Below are positions 10,801 through 19,715 of a stretch of 64,000 bases of DNA, one piece after another. The notes below the pieces were generated by a model. It had not been told where the DNA came from, made no database searches, and saw only the letters and a list, made by a program, of their open reading frames with translations. Within the stretch, counting starts at the first letter, position 1. Each line of letters starts with the position of its first letter. The translations under genes were made by a program, and so were the position numbers. Location: assembly GCA_019750335.1 (NCBI GenBank), contig JAIEOQ010000004.1:248001-312000 (forward strand), written 5' to 3'. Origin of the DNA: Candidatus Obscuribacterales bacterium (lineage in GTDB: Bacteria > Cyanobacteriota > Vampirovibrionia > Obscuribacterales > Obscuribacteraceae).

Positions 10801-11518
10801 CATCTAGCACTACCCAAAAACGAGGATAGACTTCGATTGAATCGACTGTTTCTATAGAGCGTTGAGTTTCAATGCTGATCAGGCGAATCGATTCCACCTC
10901 GTCGCCGAAAAGCTCAATTCGAGCTGGCGGTCCGGCTGAAGGAAAAATATCAATGATATCGCCCCTGGTGCTAAACTCGCCGCGCAAAGTAACGACATTC
11001 TCTTTGCTGTAGCCAAGTCGTGCTAACTCGCGACGCAAGCTTTCTACATCCAGTTGCTGCCCTTTGCGAATTGTTATTGTGTTGTTGCATAACGTTTTGC
11101 GATCCAGTAACTTTTGCACAAGAGCTCGTGCGGGCAAAATGACAAAATATGGTTCGGTCGGTTCGCTGATGATATGTTGCAGCACTTCCATTTGCGAAGC
11201 GATGGTGTCTTGACTGTGCAAAACTTGCTCATAAGGTGAAACTTCCGAAGCCGGGAAATGAAAAGTTCGCCAGCGGCTTAAGTTGGCTATCTCTTGGTGA
11301 TAGCGGGCGGCATGATTATGATCTTGGGCGACAAGAAAGAGCGGGCGTTTGATTTCATGGTGCAAAAGAGCCAAAATGAGCGACTTTGCCGAATCGGATA
11401 GACCGGTAATATGCAGCTCTTGATTGGATTGCCGGGCAGTGCGAGCCAGAATTTTGGCGTATTGCGGGCAATCAAGAAAATGAGGATGAAGCGCTTGGGC
11501 CAGGACGTTGTCGCGCAT
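7886..11518 (-). CDS. mfd: Transcription-repair coupling factor
   Basis: Mfd removes RNA polymerase stalled at DNA lesions and recruits UvrA/UvrB. The 1210-residue product has the UvrB-like N-terminal module, the polymerase-interacting domain with the conserved DYVVHLKHGIGQF start of the CarD-like/RID fold (about residues 540-600), and a RecG-like translocase with Walker A GDVGFGKTE (about residue 690), Walker B DEEHRFGV, the motif TMSATPIPRTL and GRVGRSD. The TRCF C-terminal domain follows. Length and order are normal. The gene is divergent from the TPR gene at 11679 across a 160-base spacer and leads the foldase gene downstream. Confidence 0.98.
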   Translation of the reverse strand: MRDNVLAQALHPHFLDCPQYAKILARTARQSNQELHITGLSDSAKSLILALLHHEIKRPLFLVAQDHNHAARYHQEIANLSRWRTFHFPASEVSPYEQVLHSQDTIASQMEVLQHIISEPTEPYFVILPARALVQKLLDRKTLCNNTITIRKGQQLDVESLRRELARLGYSKENVVTLRGEFSTRGDIIDIFPSAGPPARIELFGDEVESIRLISIETQRSIETVDSIEVYPRFWVVLDDAEQALDKLKAAGTEALSKLDDTAHETLRCVLENDLPAVEAKGYPESLEYYSPFINPEFATIMHYLPANALMVFDEWDSISMALKSYEKKLDDTYAEGVSSGRLLPLPRPLHMTLAEFGEVSRETQRAFLVSMPDLETALSPENGHDSSIVRFECHNIDRFNGQLQQVVVKIREWMRSGHRVVISSEQPQRVLGLLHEWDCPAVYLSSNKESPQGNEQITSTNINDNPLADSQIDWIKSREAGVWITRQGFVGGFRLEDVKLVSVTDAELFGQKRKPTLYRRPVAEKNYERFTNVADLKVDDYVVHLKHGIGQFIGVQRIAYDNQTREYLAIQYMGDDRLYVPVDQINLLSRYRGGGDTAPRLSRLGGADWESTKKKVKKSVKLIAQELVNLYAIRAKQEGFQALPDTPWQYEMEEAFPYEETPDQWQAIVDVKGDMESGKPMDRLICGDVGFGKTEVAIRAIFKTVMSGRQAVILVPTTVLAQQHFNTLCDRFAPYPLRVGLLSRFRTAKEQKDVTTRMATGECDVVIGTHRLLQKDIVFKDLGLVVIDEEHRFGVAHKEKLKQLRVMVDILTMSATPIPRTLNMALSGVRDMSLIHTPPINRSPVKTYVGEYRPQIVRTAILHELERGGQIYFLHNRVESIDRMAAELKELVPEARIIIGHGQMQERELEDVMLTFASHEADILVCTTIIESGLDIPNANTIIIDQADRLGLAQLYQIRGRVGRSDVQAYSYCLYRPEKILTDQAQNRLKAIRELTTLGSGYQIALRDMEIRGVGNILGPEQHGHMIAVGFDLYCKLLEESVTELKGGAVSTEADTQIDINVTAFIPDNYIPDPEHRIIEYKRLADVKSEHELNLLCEEWRDRFGAIPNEVKNLAHIVKLRLMAARVNVSSVKPDMVGLRLLVNYRLQQWLPIQAKLPKHLGQRTTYKPGSPGAVGPTPYILVKSEGLEPVEQLNLLEELLTAMASYQS

Positions 11519-11678
11519 TTGTGAGCTGGTTTCCTTTTGGGCAAAAATGGGCCAAAGCTAATCCTATCATAATGGAGGGGTAGTGAAGAAGCGAACCTCC
11601 CAACTGTTTACTTCTGTTTTATAGATAATTCTTCAAAACTGCCGGCTTAGGGTATGATTTTGCAAGAAAGGACAAACA

Positions 11679-13043
11679 ATGGGACGCTTGCGATTAAGTC
11701 TTTTGTTATCTTTGCTTTTCCTGGTTTTGTCCTGGCCGGGTACTATTTCGGCTTTAGCTAAAGAATACGGGGATGATGTCGCTAAACTGCTTGATCAAGC
11801 GCAGGAGCTTCTTGAGCAAGGACAAATACAGTCAGCCCGCCGTTTATATGAGCAAGCTTTGTCTCTGGAGCCCAACTGTCCTGATGCTTTTAACGGTATT
11901 GGCTTAAGTCATAAACTTTCCGGCGACTACAAAAAAGCAGCAGCCAGTTATCAGGCTGCTTTACGCTTGAAACCGGATCATTACGAAAGTCTCTATAATT
12001 TAGCTAATACACATTATTTAAGCCAAAACTACGCCGAAGCGGCAAGCTATTACACCAGAGCGATTACAGTAAAAGGGGCTCCTGATGCCGAACTTCTCGC
12101 CAGTCTAGCTACTGTTTACCGGGATAAGGCTAAGACCGAAAGCGGTGAGATGCGTAAAGCCGATTGGCAGCGCTCGCTCTCTTATTTTCAGCAAGCAGCA
12201 AAATGCGATCCTGGCTCTCATCGTATACCGGCTTATTTAGGACAGCTGTATGTCGATATGGGTAATCTGTCTCAGGCGGAACGTGAGTTTAAGCAGGCTA
12301 TTGCTTTGAAAAAGGACTATGCTTTTGCTTATTTTCATCTTGGCCGACTTGAAGCCTTGCGCGGACGTTTGCCTGCGGCTTTAATTTCGTGGTGGTATTC
12401 GCTTAAATACGAAACAGTGCCCGCTTATCGCGAAGATACCTTGGCGCGGATTAGAGAGTTTGGCATGCCGGCAAGTGTGATGGAGCACTTTGCTCAAGCA
12501 TATGAATATCTGGCTGCCTCACGTTATGATCTGGCTGAAGTGGAGTTTGAGGCTGCTGCCAGTACGCCCGGTCGTATGCAAGCTTGCGCTTTGAATAATC
12601 TCGGCTATGTCTATGTGCGTCAGAAGCGTTATAAAGAAGCCTTGTCTGCTTACAAAAAAGCTTTGACGGCTGCCCCTAACGGTTTTCCCGAGCTTTATTT
12701 CAATATGGCTCAAGTATATAGAAGTTTAGAGGATAAAGCTTCAGCGCAAAAAGCCTTGGAGCAGGCTCTTGCCGAGTCACGCGGCAATTATTATCTGGCT
12801 CACAATCTGCTTGCTATTTTGCTCAAAGAAAAAACGCAATACGATCTCTCGCTTAAACACTACAACTTTGCCCAAATGCAATCCGGCGATGCACTGCCTG
12901 TGGTGCATCTTAACAAAGGGATCCTTTTAGAAAAAATGGCGAAAAAAAATGAGGCAAAACGTTCTTACCTGACTTATTTAAAAGCGGAATCAGCTGGGGT
13001 TAATGCTGATTTTGCCAGACGACGTCTGTTGCAGCTGAAATAA
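11679..13043 (+). CDS. Secreted TPR-repeat protein
   Basis: A 454-residue protein with a classical signal peptide (basic MGRLRLS, then a leucine-rich core ending near SALA). The mature part is about ten TPR units, for example ARRLYEQALSLEPNCPDAFN and KAAASYQAALRLKPDHYESL, with a break around residues 230-290. It is predicted to be a periplasmic or surface scaffold, with no enzymatic motif. The ATG has AAGGA seven bases upstream, and a TATGAT box at 11653-11658 could be its -10 element, though no clear -35 is seen. The mnmA gene follows after a hairpin-bearing gap. Confidence 0.85.
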   Translation: MGRLRLSLLLSLLFLVLSWPGTISALAKEYGDDVAKLLDQAQELLEQGQIQSARRLYEQALSLEPNCPDAFNGIGLSHKLSGDYKKAAASYQAALRLKPDHYESLYNLANTHYLSQNYAEAASYYTRAITVKGAPDAELLASLATVYRDKAKTESGEMRKADWQRSLSYFQQAAKCDPGSHRIPAYLGQLYVDMGNLSQAEREFKQAIALKKDYAFAYFHLGRLEALRGRLPAALISWWYSLKYETVPAYREDTLARIREFGMPASVMEHFAQAYEYLAASRYDLAEVEFEAAASTPGRMQACALNNLGYVYVRQKRYKEALSAYKKALTAAPNGFPELYFNMAQVYRSLEDKASAQKALEQALAESRGNYYLAHNLLAILLKEKTQYDLSLKHYNFAQMQSGDALPVVHLNKGILLEKMAKKNEAKRSYLTYLKAESAGVNADFARRRLLQLK

Positions 13044-13068
13044 AGGACATTTATTTCATTTTGCAAAT

Positions 13069-13090
13069 GCGCCTGATGACATCCAGGCGC
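13069..13090. other. 7-bp inverted repeat (hairpin) between TPR gene and mnmA
   Basis: Perfect arms GCGCCTG (13069-13075) and CAGGCGC (13084-13090) enclose an eight-base loop. It lies 26 bases after the TPR stop codon and ahead of mnmA. No U-tract follows, so it is not a standard intrinsic terminator; it could be an RNA-processing or attenuation element or an mRNA 3' stabiliser. Confidence 0.45.
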
Positions 13091-13147
13091 CTATAGTGTA
13101 GAGTGGAGCTCTATTTACAGTTGCGCCTGGGCGTGAAAAAGCCGTTT

Positions 13148-14302
13148 ATGAAGAGTGTGATTGAAAATAAAGAGAATAAGATTGAGCAGTTCGAAGCTGT
13201 GCTTGAGTGCTCTTTGGCTACGGCAAAGCAATCGACCCTGGCGCCGAAAACCAAAACCAGAGTCGCTGTCTGTATGAGCGGCGGCGTGGACAGCAGTGCT
13301 ACGGCTCTACTTTTACAGAAAGCCGGTTATGACATTGTCGGGATTACCGGTTGGCTGATTAAATCAGGCAGTCGCTGTTGCGATACCGGCATGGTAGACG
13401 CGGCACGAGTATGCGAACAATTGGGAATCGAGCATCATGCCGTTGATTTACGTGAACTGTTTCGCCTCGAGATCATGGACCAGTTTCCTCAATCTTATGC
13501 TAAAGCACGGACGCCACTGCCTTGCAGCATGTGCAACACCGTAATTAAATGGGGTGCTTTGCTTAATTACGGAATCAAACATCTTGATGCTGATTATATT
13601 GCCACAGGGCATTATGCTCGTGTCGAGCAAACTGAAGATGGACCGCGTCTAGCTCGTTCGAAAGATCAAAAAAAGGATCAATCCTACGTGCTCTGGGGCT
13701 TGACCATGGAGCAGTTAAAGCGCACGCTTCTGCCTTTGGGCGATTATACAAAAGATGAAATACGCCAAATCGCCGAATCGGGAAATCTGGTAACGGCTAA
13801 GCGTAAAGACAGTCAAGATTTGTGTTTTATTCCGGAAGGAACTACTACCCAAGAATATCTGGCTAAGTTTCTTGACGAACGGCCAGGACCGATTATTCAT
13901 GTTGAATCAGGACAGATGCTGGGCAGTCATAAAGGCACACATAACTTCACTATCGGCCAGCGTAAAGGCATTGGTGTAGCCTACGCCGAACCGCTGTATG
14001 TCACATCTGTCGATCCGGATATGTGCATAGTTTATGTCGGTTCGAAAGAGGCTCTTTTGCGCAACGAATTGACAGCGTCGGCAGTAAATTGGCTTATGCC
14101 TGAGCCGCCGCAAGAACCTTTTGAAGCAATGGCTAAAATTCGTTATAACAGCCCGGTTGAAAAGGCGATGGTTTACCCTTTGCCCGACAATCAAGTGAGA
14201 GTGGTTTTTGCTGAACCGCAACCGGCAATTACGCCTGGTCAGGTGCTCGGCATTTATGATTTGACTGACAGCTACATTATGGGCGGCGGTTGGATTGATT
14301 AG
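13148..14302 (+). CDS. mnmA: tRNA-specific 2-thiouridylase
   Basis: MnmA thiolates U34 of tRNA-Lys, -Glu and -Gln, using ATP and sulfur relayed from a desulfurase. The PP-loop reads VAVCMSGGVDSSATALLL; the two catalytic cysteines are expected in the TPLPCSMCN region and in SQDLCFIPEG; ATGHYAR and the C-terminal beta-barrel end (ITPGQVLGIYD) are typical. The frame opens at GTG 13103; ATG 13148 is chosen because the family normally starts only 10-15 residues before the P-loop and no ribosome binding site supports the GTG. Even so about 35 residues precede the P-loop, a slightly long N-terminus. Confidence 0.95.
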   Translation: MKSVIENKENKIEQFEAVLECSLATAKQSTLAPKTKTRVAVCMSGGVDSSATALLLQKAGYDIVGITGWLIKSGSRCCDTGMVDAARVCEQLGIEHHAVDLRELFRLEIMDQFPQSYAKARTPLPCSMCNTVIKWGALLNYGIKHLDADYIATGHYARVEQTEDGPRLARSKDQKKDQSYVLWGLTMEQLKRTLLPLGDYTKDEIRQIAESGNLVTAKRKDSQDLCFIPEGTTTQEYLAKFLDERPGPIIHVESGQMLGSHKGTHNFTIGQRKGIGVAYAEPLYVTSVDPDMCIVYVGSKEALLRNELTASAVNWLMPEPPQEPFEAMAKIRYNSPVEKAMVYPLPDNQVRVVFAEPQPAITPGQVLGIYDLTDSYIMGGGWID

Positions 14303-14455
14303 GTTTGTCTAGGGATTGTTTTCCTAGGTCCATTTTATCTGAGATATCTTTCAGTTCTCGGCAGAAAGAGGGTTGTTAAGGTATTATTTTTGCGTGGGAA
14401 AGCTGCGATTTGCTGGCTTGCCATCCACCGGTCCCGCGGATGGTCGAGAACCCGA

Positions 14456-15673
14456 ATGTCACTTTCTAAATCAGCATCACATCCGGTTTTGTGGTCCAGA
14501 GTTCTATGGGCCGCTCTTCTTGTATTAGGTTTGGACTTCTGGCTAGGCACGGCTCATCCCTTGCAATTTGCCGTAACGCCTAACTTGGACCGGACTGAAA
14601 CATTTGGTAGCCGCCAAGCCTATACCAAGCAAAATAATCAGTGTGATCTGCTTTTACTTGGTTCGTCTCTTGTGGTGGCACCGGTGATGCAAGCTGAAGC
14701 GCTTGCGCGCAAAGAACCGATTGTACGTTTCCGCCAGCGTCAATCAAAATTTATCGCCGATAGTTTGTCTGCAAAAATCTCTTGCCGTCCAGATGTTTTT
14801 TGTTTTGCTGTGGCCGGCGCGGCGGTATCCGATGCTTACTTGATTGCACGCAATATTTTTGCCGCCGAAAAAAGACCGGCAGCCATCGTATATGGTGTCG
14901 CTCCCCGAGACTTTCAAGATAATACTTGGCCGGGCATTGATTCAACAGAAGCCTTTCAGGTCTTAGCCGATTTGCCTGAAGCTGCACAAATTTGTCAGAG
15001 CAATGAGCTTTCGGCGGAACGAAAGCTTGGTGTTGTTTTAGGACGAATCTCCTCACTCTGGCGTTATCGCAGTGATATGCGGCTTTTGCTTACTTTGCGC
15101 ATTAAAAAGCTGATGGAACGCACCATGCCTTGGGTTGTGTTTCCTAAATACGGCAGCACTCTTGAATTAAAGCCGCAAAAGCGCGGGCAATTTCCGGAAG
15201 AAGCGATCGGTGAACTGCGTGTTTTTCCGGGCGTCGCTATGGAGAATGTTGGTTCTCAGCGTACAATCGAGCAATACATAAATCGCTATCGACCGTTGAA
15301 CGAAAAAAATGTCGATTTGCAATTTGCGCATTTAGAAAAACTTTCCGCTCTTTGCGCGGCGAAAAAGGTTCGTCTTGTTATAGTGAACATGCCTTTGAGC
15401 AAGACTAATCTAAAGCTTTTGCCTGACAATTTTTACAAGCTATATAAAGAACGTTTGTCCGCTCTCTGCAATCGCTCGGGTCTTGAATATATAGACATGC
15501 AATTGAGCGCTTACGAACCTGATGAAAAATATGTGGATACAGTGCATTTAAAGCCGGAATATAGCCAATCCTTTCTTGAGCTTTTGACAGACCGTCTTTG
15601 TCAAACAAAAACAATTGCTGTATTGCAAACGCATATGCGGCAGATAGCTTCGGGCAAAAATAATCTTCTCTGA
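14456..15673 (+). CDS. SGNH-hydrolase-like membrane-anchored protein
   Basis: A single N-terminal transmembrane or signal-anchor helix (VLWAALLVLGLDFWLG) is followed by an extracytoplasmic domain with the SGNH/GDSL blocks in order: LLLLGSSLVV (block I Ser), FAVAGAAVSDAY (block II Gly), RLVIVNMP (block III Asn) and YVDTVHLKPE (block V Asp-x-x-His). Such domains act as esterases or O-acetyl transferases on glycans; AlgX-like and DUF1574-like proteins are the closest in architecture. The frame opens at TTG 14390, but ATG 14456 directly precedes the basic n-region of the anchor and is preferred. Substrate unknown. Confidence 0.65.
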   Translation: MSLSKSASHPVLWSRVLWAALLVLGLDFWLGTAHPLQFAVTPNLDRTETFGSRQAYTKQNNQCDLLLLGSSLVVAPVMQAEALARKEPIVRFRQRQSKFIADSLSAKISCRPDVFCFAVAGAAVSDAYLIARNIFAAEKRPAAIVYGVAPRDFQDNTWPGIDSTEAFQVLADLPEAAQICQSNELSAERKLGVVLGRISSLWRYRSDMRLLLTLRIKKLMERTMPWVVFPKYGSTLELKPQKRGQFPEEAIGELRVFPGVAMENVGSQRTIEQYINRYRPLNEKNVDLQFAHLEKLSALCAAKKVRLVIVNMPLSKTNLKLLPDNFYKLYKERLSALCNRSGLEYIDMQLSAYEPDEKYVDTVHLKPEYSQSFLELLTDRLCQTKTIAVLQTHMRQIASGKNNLL

Positions 15674-15790
15674 CTACTGTCTGCATAATAAGAATTGACT
15701 TGTAAAGTGAAGCAGCAGAACAAGGCGGTGGACCGGACTGCGTCAAGCCATACCGCTGTCAAGTGGCGCTTTTCTGTTTCTATCTTAGAT

Positions 15791-15819
15791 TTGCGTCCTC
15801 TAATCTAATGGCATATAAT
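15791..15819 (+). promoter_or_regulatory. Candidate sigma-70-type promoter for the amidase gene
   Basis: A TATAAT box at 15814-15819 lies 17 bases after TTGCGT (15791-15796, three of six consensus bases). The distance to the amidase ATG at 15858 leaves a short leader. The -10 match is perfect, the -35 weak. Confidence 0.45.
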
Positions 15820-15857
15820 CGAAAAAGCTATTCCCGCCCTAGCCTGAGACAAGTTTG

Positions 15858-16889
15858 ATGGTATCTAGCAGACGATCGTTAACCAGCTTGTCTATTGTGC
15901 TTTCGGCTTTTGTCGTAGCAGCGTTATTTTCTGCTTTGATTAGTGAGCCGGCCTGGGCTTCACGTCGGCAGAAGTCGACTGCCGGACGCCACTCGAGCAC
16001 TCGAGCTACGAGCCATTCTAAAAAACGAATCAGTCGTCATCAGCGCAAATCAACCGTCGCAGCTAAACCGCGCTATGCTTACCCTCTCGATTTCTTTATG
16101 CTGAAAGCGCCATGGTTCGATAAAACACCTTTAGAATCTGGCGCGGCTCATTATGTGCAAAATGCTTTTTCTTGCGGTACGGCCCAAGATTATTCAGCGC
16201 CCCAGCTTGTGCAAGCCGGAGTATTTCGCCACTATCCGCTTTCCGGCGGTATCTTCTGGCGTCGTGAACCGGTCAAATATATAGTTTTGCATTCCACTGA
16301 AACAGGGGTGCCTGTACCGGCCAAAAACGTGATTAATTCCTGGAGCTCAATGGGACGTCGCCACCCAGGAGCACAATTTGTTGTCGAACGCGATGGCACC
16401 ATCTATCTGGCAGTAGATCCGGATTTAGGCACTGTGCATGTGAATATTTTCAAAACCCTGCCCGGAATCAATAACGACAATAGTATCGGCATTGAAATGA
16501 ACCATACCGGACGTCAGGATTATCCGGCTGAACAACGTTCAGCAGTTGTGCGCTTGGTCACTTATTTGCAGCATCGCTTTAATGTGACAAGCGACAATGT
16601 AATTACACACAAATATGCGCAGCAAGGCGATCATACGGATCCGGTCCATTTTGATTTAGAAAACTTTTTGGCGATCAAAGAAGACTTTCGTCTGAAAGCT
16701 TTAGCTCTCAGACGTGAATATCCGGCAATTCAAGTTGCTACTGCTACCAACCAAGAACCGGAAAAACCGTTACCTCTGGCTTCAATATACGTGCAGATTC
16801 ACGGACCGATTAAACTGGCAAGCTCCGTTCTTCAAAACAAAACTTCTTTGAACAAGTCGAATGTTTCGGCTGTAGCCGAGTTGCCTTAA
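15858..16889 (+). CDS. N-acetylmuramoyl-L-alanine amidase (Amidase_2 type), secreted
   Basis: Cleaves the MurNAc-L-Ala bond of peptidoglycan. A signal peptide (VLSAFVVAALFSALISEPAWA) precedes a basic linker rich in Ser/Arg/Lys and a zinc amidase domain of the T7-lysozyme/PGRP fold, with VKYIVLHSTET (first His ligand), GAQFVVERDGTIYLAVD, SIGIEMNH and a C-terminal ITHKYAQQGDHTDP region supplying the remaining ligands. Start at ATG 15858, one codon inside the open frame, which begins with TTG. It converges on thpR with a single base between the stop codons. Confidence 0.9.
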   Translation: MVSSRRSLTSLSIVLSAFVVAALFSALISEPAWASRRQKSTAGRHSSTRATSHSKKRISRHQRKSTVAAKPRYAYPLDFFMLKAPWFDKTPLESGAAHYVQNAFSCGTAQDYSAPQLVQAGVFRHYPLSGGIFWRREPVKYIVLHSTETGVPVPAKNVINSWSSMGRRHPGAQFVVERDGTIYLAVDPDLGTVHVNIFKTLPGINNDNSIGIEMNHTGRQDYPAEQRSAVVRLVTYLQHRFNVTSDNVITHKYAQQGDHTDPVHFDLENFLAIKEDFRLKALALRREYPAIQVATATNQEPEKPLPLASIYVQIHGPIKLASSVLQNKTSLNKSNVSAVAELP

Positions 16890-16890
16890 A

Positions 16891-17466
16891 TCAGCTTTGT
16901 GCTTTGAGTTTGTAGTCAGTCAGAATTTCGTAGCTGTTTTTGTCTTTGCCCAGATGACTCTGAATCAGAGCTATCTGCTCAATCGGTAAAACTAAAGGCA
17001 AGTAGTCATTAAAAACAGAAAGGTCTGCTTCTGCTCGACCGCTTTCTTTGTTAAAACGAAAAAGAGTGATGTGTGGGCGGAAAGATTTGTTTTCGGTTTT
17101 AGAGCAATAGGGTGTTAGCGCAGAACGTAAAGCTTCGGCAAAAACTTGAAATTCCGCCGTCAGGTTCTCCGCTGTCAGCGCCAGAGAATGAGCTCGGTCT
17201 GCCTGCGGGAATAATGCGGCTTTAGAAAAATTGATCCGGAGCGGAGCAAAAATATTTGTTGTTTCGGCTAGAACAGCTTTGATCTCGGCTTCGGCAACTG
17301 ATTCGATCTCACCTAAAAAGATCCAGGTAAGATGTAGTTTCTCAGCCTGAACGGTGCGCAGCTTGTCCGCCTGATGCTGAGCATAAAACTGCTTTTGACA
17401 TTTTTCCAAGCTGTCTTTTGTTGCTTGGGGCAACATCGTGCCGACAAAAAGTCTTTTGCCGGACAT
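16891..17466 (-). CDS. thpR: RNA 2',3'-cyclic phosphodiesterase
   Basis: A 2H phosphoesterase of the LigT/ThpR group that hydrolyses 2',3'-cyclic phosphates on RNA ends. Both HxTx catalytic motifs are present: LHLTWIFLG (about residues 45-53) and RPHITLFRF (about 130-138). Length (191) is normal. The start codon is two bases after the fadJ stop, so it is the last gene of a membrane protein-fadJ-thpR operon; a functional link to fatty acid oxidation is not obvious. Confidence 0.92.
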   Translation of the reverse strand: MSGKRLFVGTMLPQATKDSLEKCQKQFYAQHQADKLRTVQAEKLHLTWIFLGEIESVAEAEIKAVLAETTNIFAPLRINFSKAALFPQADRAHSLALTAENLTAEFQVFAEALRSALTPYCSKTENKSFRPHITLFRFNKESGRAEADLSVFNDYLPLVLPIEQIALIQSHLGKDKNSYEILTDYKLKAQS

Positions 17467-17468
17467 GG

Positions 17469-19706
17469 CTAATCTTCTTTGCCTGCTGACAGTGAATAAA
17501 AATTGCGTTTTGTCGTTTGATATTTACGCAGAAGCTTAGATACTTCGCGTGGATTATCAGGGTTTGCATACCAATGCTCAAGACGTTGGCAAATGAAATC
17601 TATGCCTAAGCTGTCGGCGTAGCGCAAAAGTCCGCCACGGAATGAAGGAAAACCAAAGGCAAGCACCACGGCGACATCGATTTCGCGCGGGCGGCTGACG
17701 ATGCGTTCTTCAAGGCAGCAAGCTGCTTCATCGATCATCGGCAAGATCAAGCGTTCAGCTAAAAGCAGCTTTTCTTCCGGCGGGCAAGGCTCGTCAACAA
17801 CCCGGCAGCCGATAGACAAAATTTCTGGGCTGACAGACTGTTTTTTGTCTCCTTCCCAAACATAAAAACCGGTGCCACTTTTTCTGCCGAGGACTCCGGT
17901 GTCGCGAACTTTATAAAACATATTCGGCAGGGTCATGCTCTTGCCTATCCGTTCCTGCAGATTATTGGCCACAGATAAAGCCACATCAATGCCAATTTCA
18001 TCCATCAGTTGCATCGGCCCAATCGGCATACCGAAATCAATGGCCGCGGCTTCAATCCAATTCAAAGGCGCTACGCTCATCATGCGCGAGAATTCGACCA
18101 AATAAGCCGTAAGTAGTCGGTTAATCAAAAAGCCCGGTCCGTCTTTGACAATTAAAGGTATTTTGTCCAACACTGAAACAAAGTGAGCAGCTCGAGCAAT
18201 AGTGTGTTTGTTGGTTTTTTTGTCCGAAACAATCTCGACTAAAGGCATGCGATCAACCGGATGGAAAAAATGCAAACCAATAAAGTTTTCCGGTTTGCTT
18301 ACCGAACGGCTTAAATCGGCAATTGAAAGTCCGGAAGTGTTGCTGGCGATGGTACTGTCCTCGTTACGCGCCTGATCGCTTCTTGAAAGAACAGTTTTTT
18401 TGATCTCCAGATCTTCTTTGACGCATTCAAGAATAAGATCGGCAGTCTCAAGTATTTTGTCGTCATCGGTAACATTGATGCTGGCCAAAAGCTCTTCGCC
18501 GGATAAAACAGCATCGTCTGCTTCGGCAACTTGACTCTTTTGATAATGAGAGATTTTTTGAGCCCAAACTTTTAGATCTTCTTTGACGGCAGCGATCTTA
18601 TCCGAGCCGGTGCGGACGATAACTTGCAAACCGTTTGCCGCAGATAATGTAGCCAGGCTCATGCCCATTTTGCCGGCGCCGATGATTGCTACTGTTTCCA
18701 CTTCTGCTTGCGGATATTTATCGCAAAGTGAAAGAGCTTGTTGCTTAGCAATTTCAGTATTAATTGAAAGTGAGATCAAGTTGGCTGCTATTTTGCTTGC
18801 GGCAAGTTCGCTAAATATTTTGGCTTCCAGGTTCATGCCGCGTTCAAGACCCAAAAGCAAGCCTTCTTTAATCGCTTCCAGTACTTGCAGTTGGGCCGGA
18901 TAATTCCCTTTTGTTCTCAGGCGTACAGCCCGTTCTGTTATTTTTAAAAGTTTGTTTGCTTGTTCCTGGTTCAGTCCGACTTTGCAGTGAGAGGTAGCTT
19001 TAATGCCAGTCTCCGCTTCAACCGCTGCCGGCAAGGCTTCTTTGTTGACTAATCGTTGTTGCCATTGTCCTGATTCAAGCAACTGCAAAGCATAGCTTTC
19101 GGCTTCGTCAATTAGATAATCGCTAGCCACCAGTTTGTCGACCAGACCGATATTGAAAGCTTGTTCGGCGCTTATCGGATCGCCGGAAAGTATCAGTTCA
19201 AGAGCGGATTTTAAACCGATAATGCGCGGTAAACGTTGAGTGCCGCCTAAGCCGGGAATTAAGCCAATCTTTGTTTCGGGCAGACCGATGATTGTTTCCG
19301 GTTCGTTAGTTGCCACTCGTCCATGACAGGCAAGAGCCAGTTCCAGCCCACCGCCCAAGCACGTACCATTGATCGCTGCCACCAGCGGCTTGCCGATCTC
19401 AGCGATACTTGCCACTAGCTCTTGGCCGTTTTGTGAAAGAAGAAGCAGCTCTTCTTGATCTTTTGCTTGGCGTATCTCTTGCAGATCGGCGCCGATAATA
19501 AAGCTCTCCGGTTTGCCTGAAATTAATAGTGCCGCTTTGATCTTTGGTTCGTTTTTGATTTTATTAACGATGGCGCCAAGCTTGGTGATTGCATTGCGTC
19601 CAAGAACGTTATAACGACCGAAACAGTCGAGCATGATTAAAGCCACGCCCGATGGGCGGACTATGAGAAGGAATTCCCTCTCCTTTTCAGCAATACTGTT
19701 CATCAA
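17469..19706 (-). CDS. fadJ: Fatty acid oxidation complex alpha subunit (enoyl-CoA hydratase/3-hydroxyacyl-CoA dehydrogenase)
   Basis: A bifunctional beta-oxidation protein, 745 residues. The N-terminal crotonase domain shows the oxyanion-hole and Glu regions NGTCLGGGLELALACH and GLPETKIGLIPGLGGTQRLPR. The middle has the NAD-binding loop VAIIGAGKMGMSLA, and ASNTSGLSIADL plus GLHFFHPVDRMPLVEIV are hallmark hydroxyacyl-CoA dehydrogenase segments. Two C-terminal helical domains follow (GPGFLINRLL, FGFPSFRGGLLRY). Whether it is the aerobic FadB or FadJ type cannot be told by eye. No thiolase gene is adjacent, so the partner lies outside the window. Confidence 0.92.
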   Translation of the reverse strand: MMNSIAEKEREFLLIVRPSGVALIMLDCFGRYNVLGRNAITKLGAIVNKIKNEPKIKAALLISGKPESFIIGADLQEIRQAKDQEELLLLSQNGQELVASIAEIGKPLVAAINGTCLGGGLELALACHGRVATNEPETIIGLPETKIGLIPGLGGTQRLPRIIGLKSALELILSGDPISAEQAFNIGLVDKLVASDYLIDEAESYALQLLESGQWQQRLVNKEALPAAVEAETGIKATSHCKVGLNQEQANKLLKITERAVRLRTKGNYPAQLQVLEAIKEGLLLGLERGMNLEAKIFSELAASKIAANLISLSINTEIAKQQALSLCDKYPQAEVETVAIIGAGKMGMSLATLSAANGLQVIVRTGSDKIAAVKEDLKVWAQKISHYQKSQVAEADDAVLSGEELLASINVTDDDKILETADLILECVKEDLEIKKTVLSRSDQARNEDSTIASNTSGLSIADLSRSVSKPENFIGLHFFHPVDRMPLVEIVSDKKTNKHTIARAAHFVSVLDKIPLIVKDGPGFLINRLLTAYLVEFSRMMSVAPLNWIEAAAIDFGMPIGPMQLMDEIGIDVALSVANNLQERIGKSMTLPNMFYKVRDTGVLGRKSGTGFYVWEGDKKQSVSPEILSIGCRVVDEPCPPEEKLLLAERLILPMIDEAACCLEERIVSRPREIDVAVVLAFGFPSFRGGLLRYADSLGIDFICQRLEHWYANPDNPREVSKLLRKYQTTKRNFYSLSAGKED

Positions 19707-19715
19707 ACAAGTTCT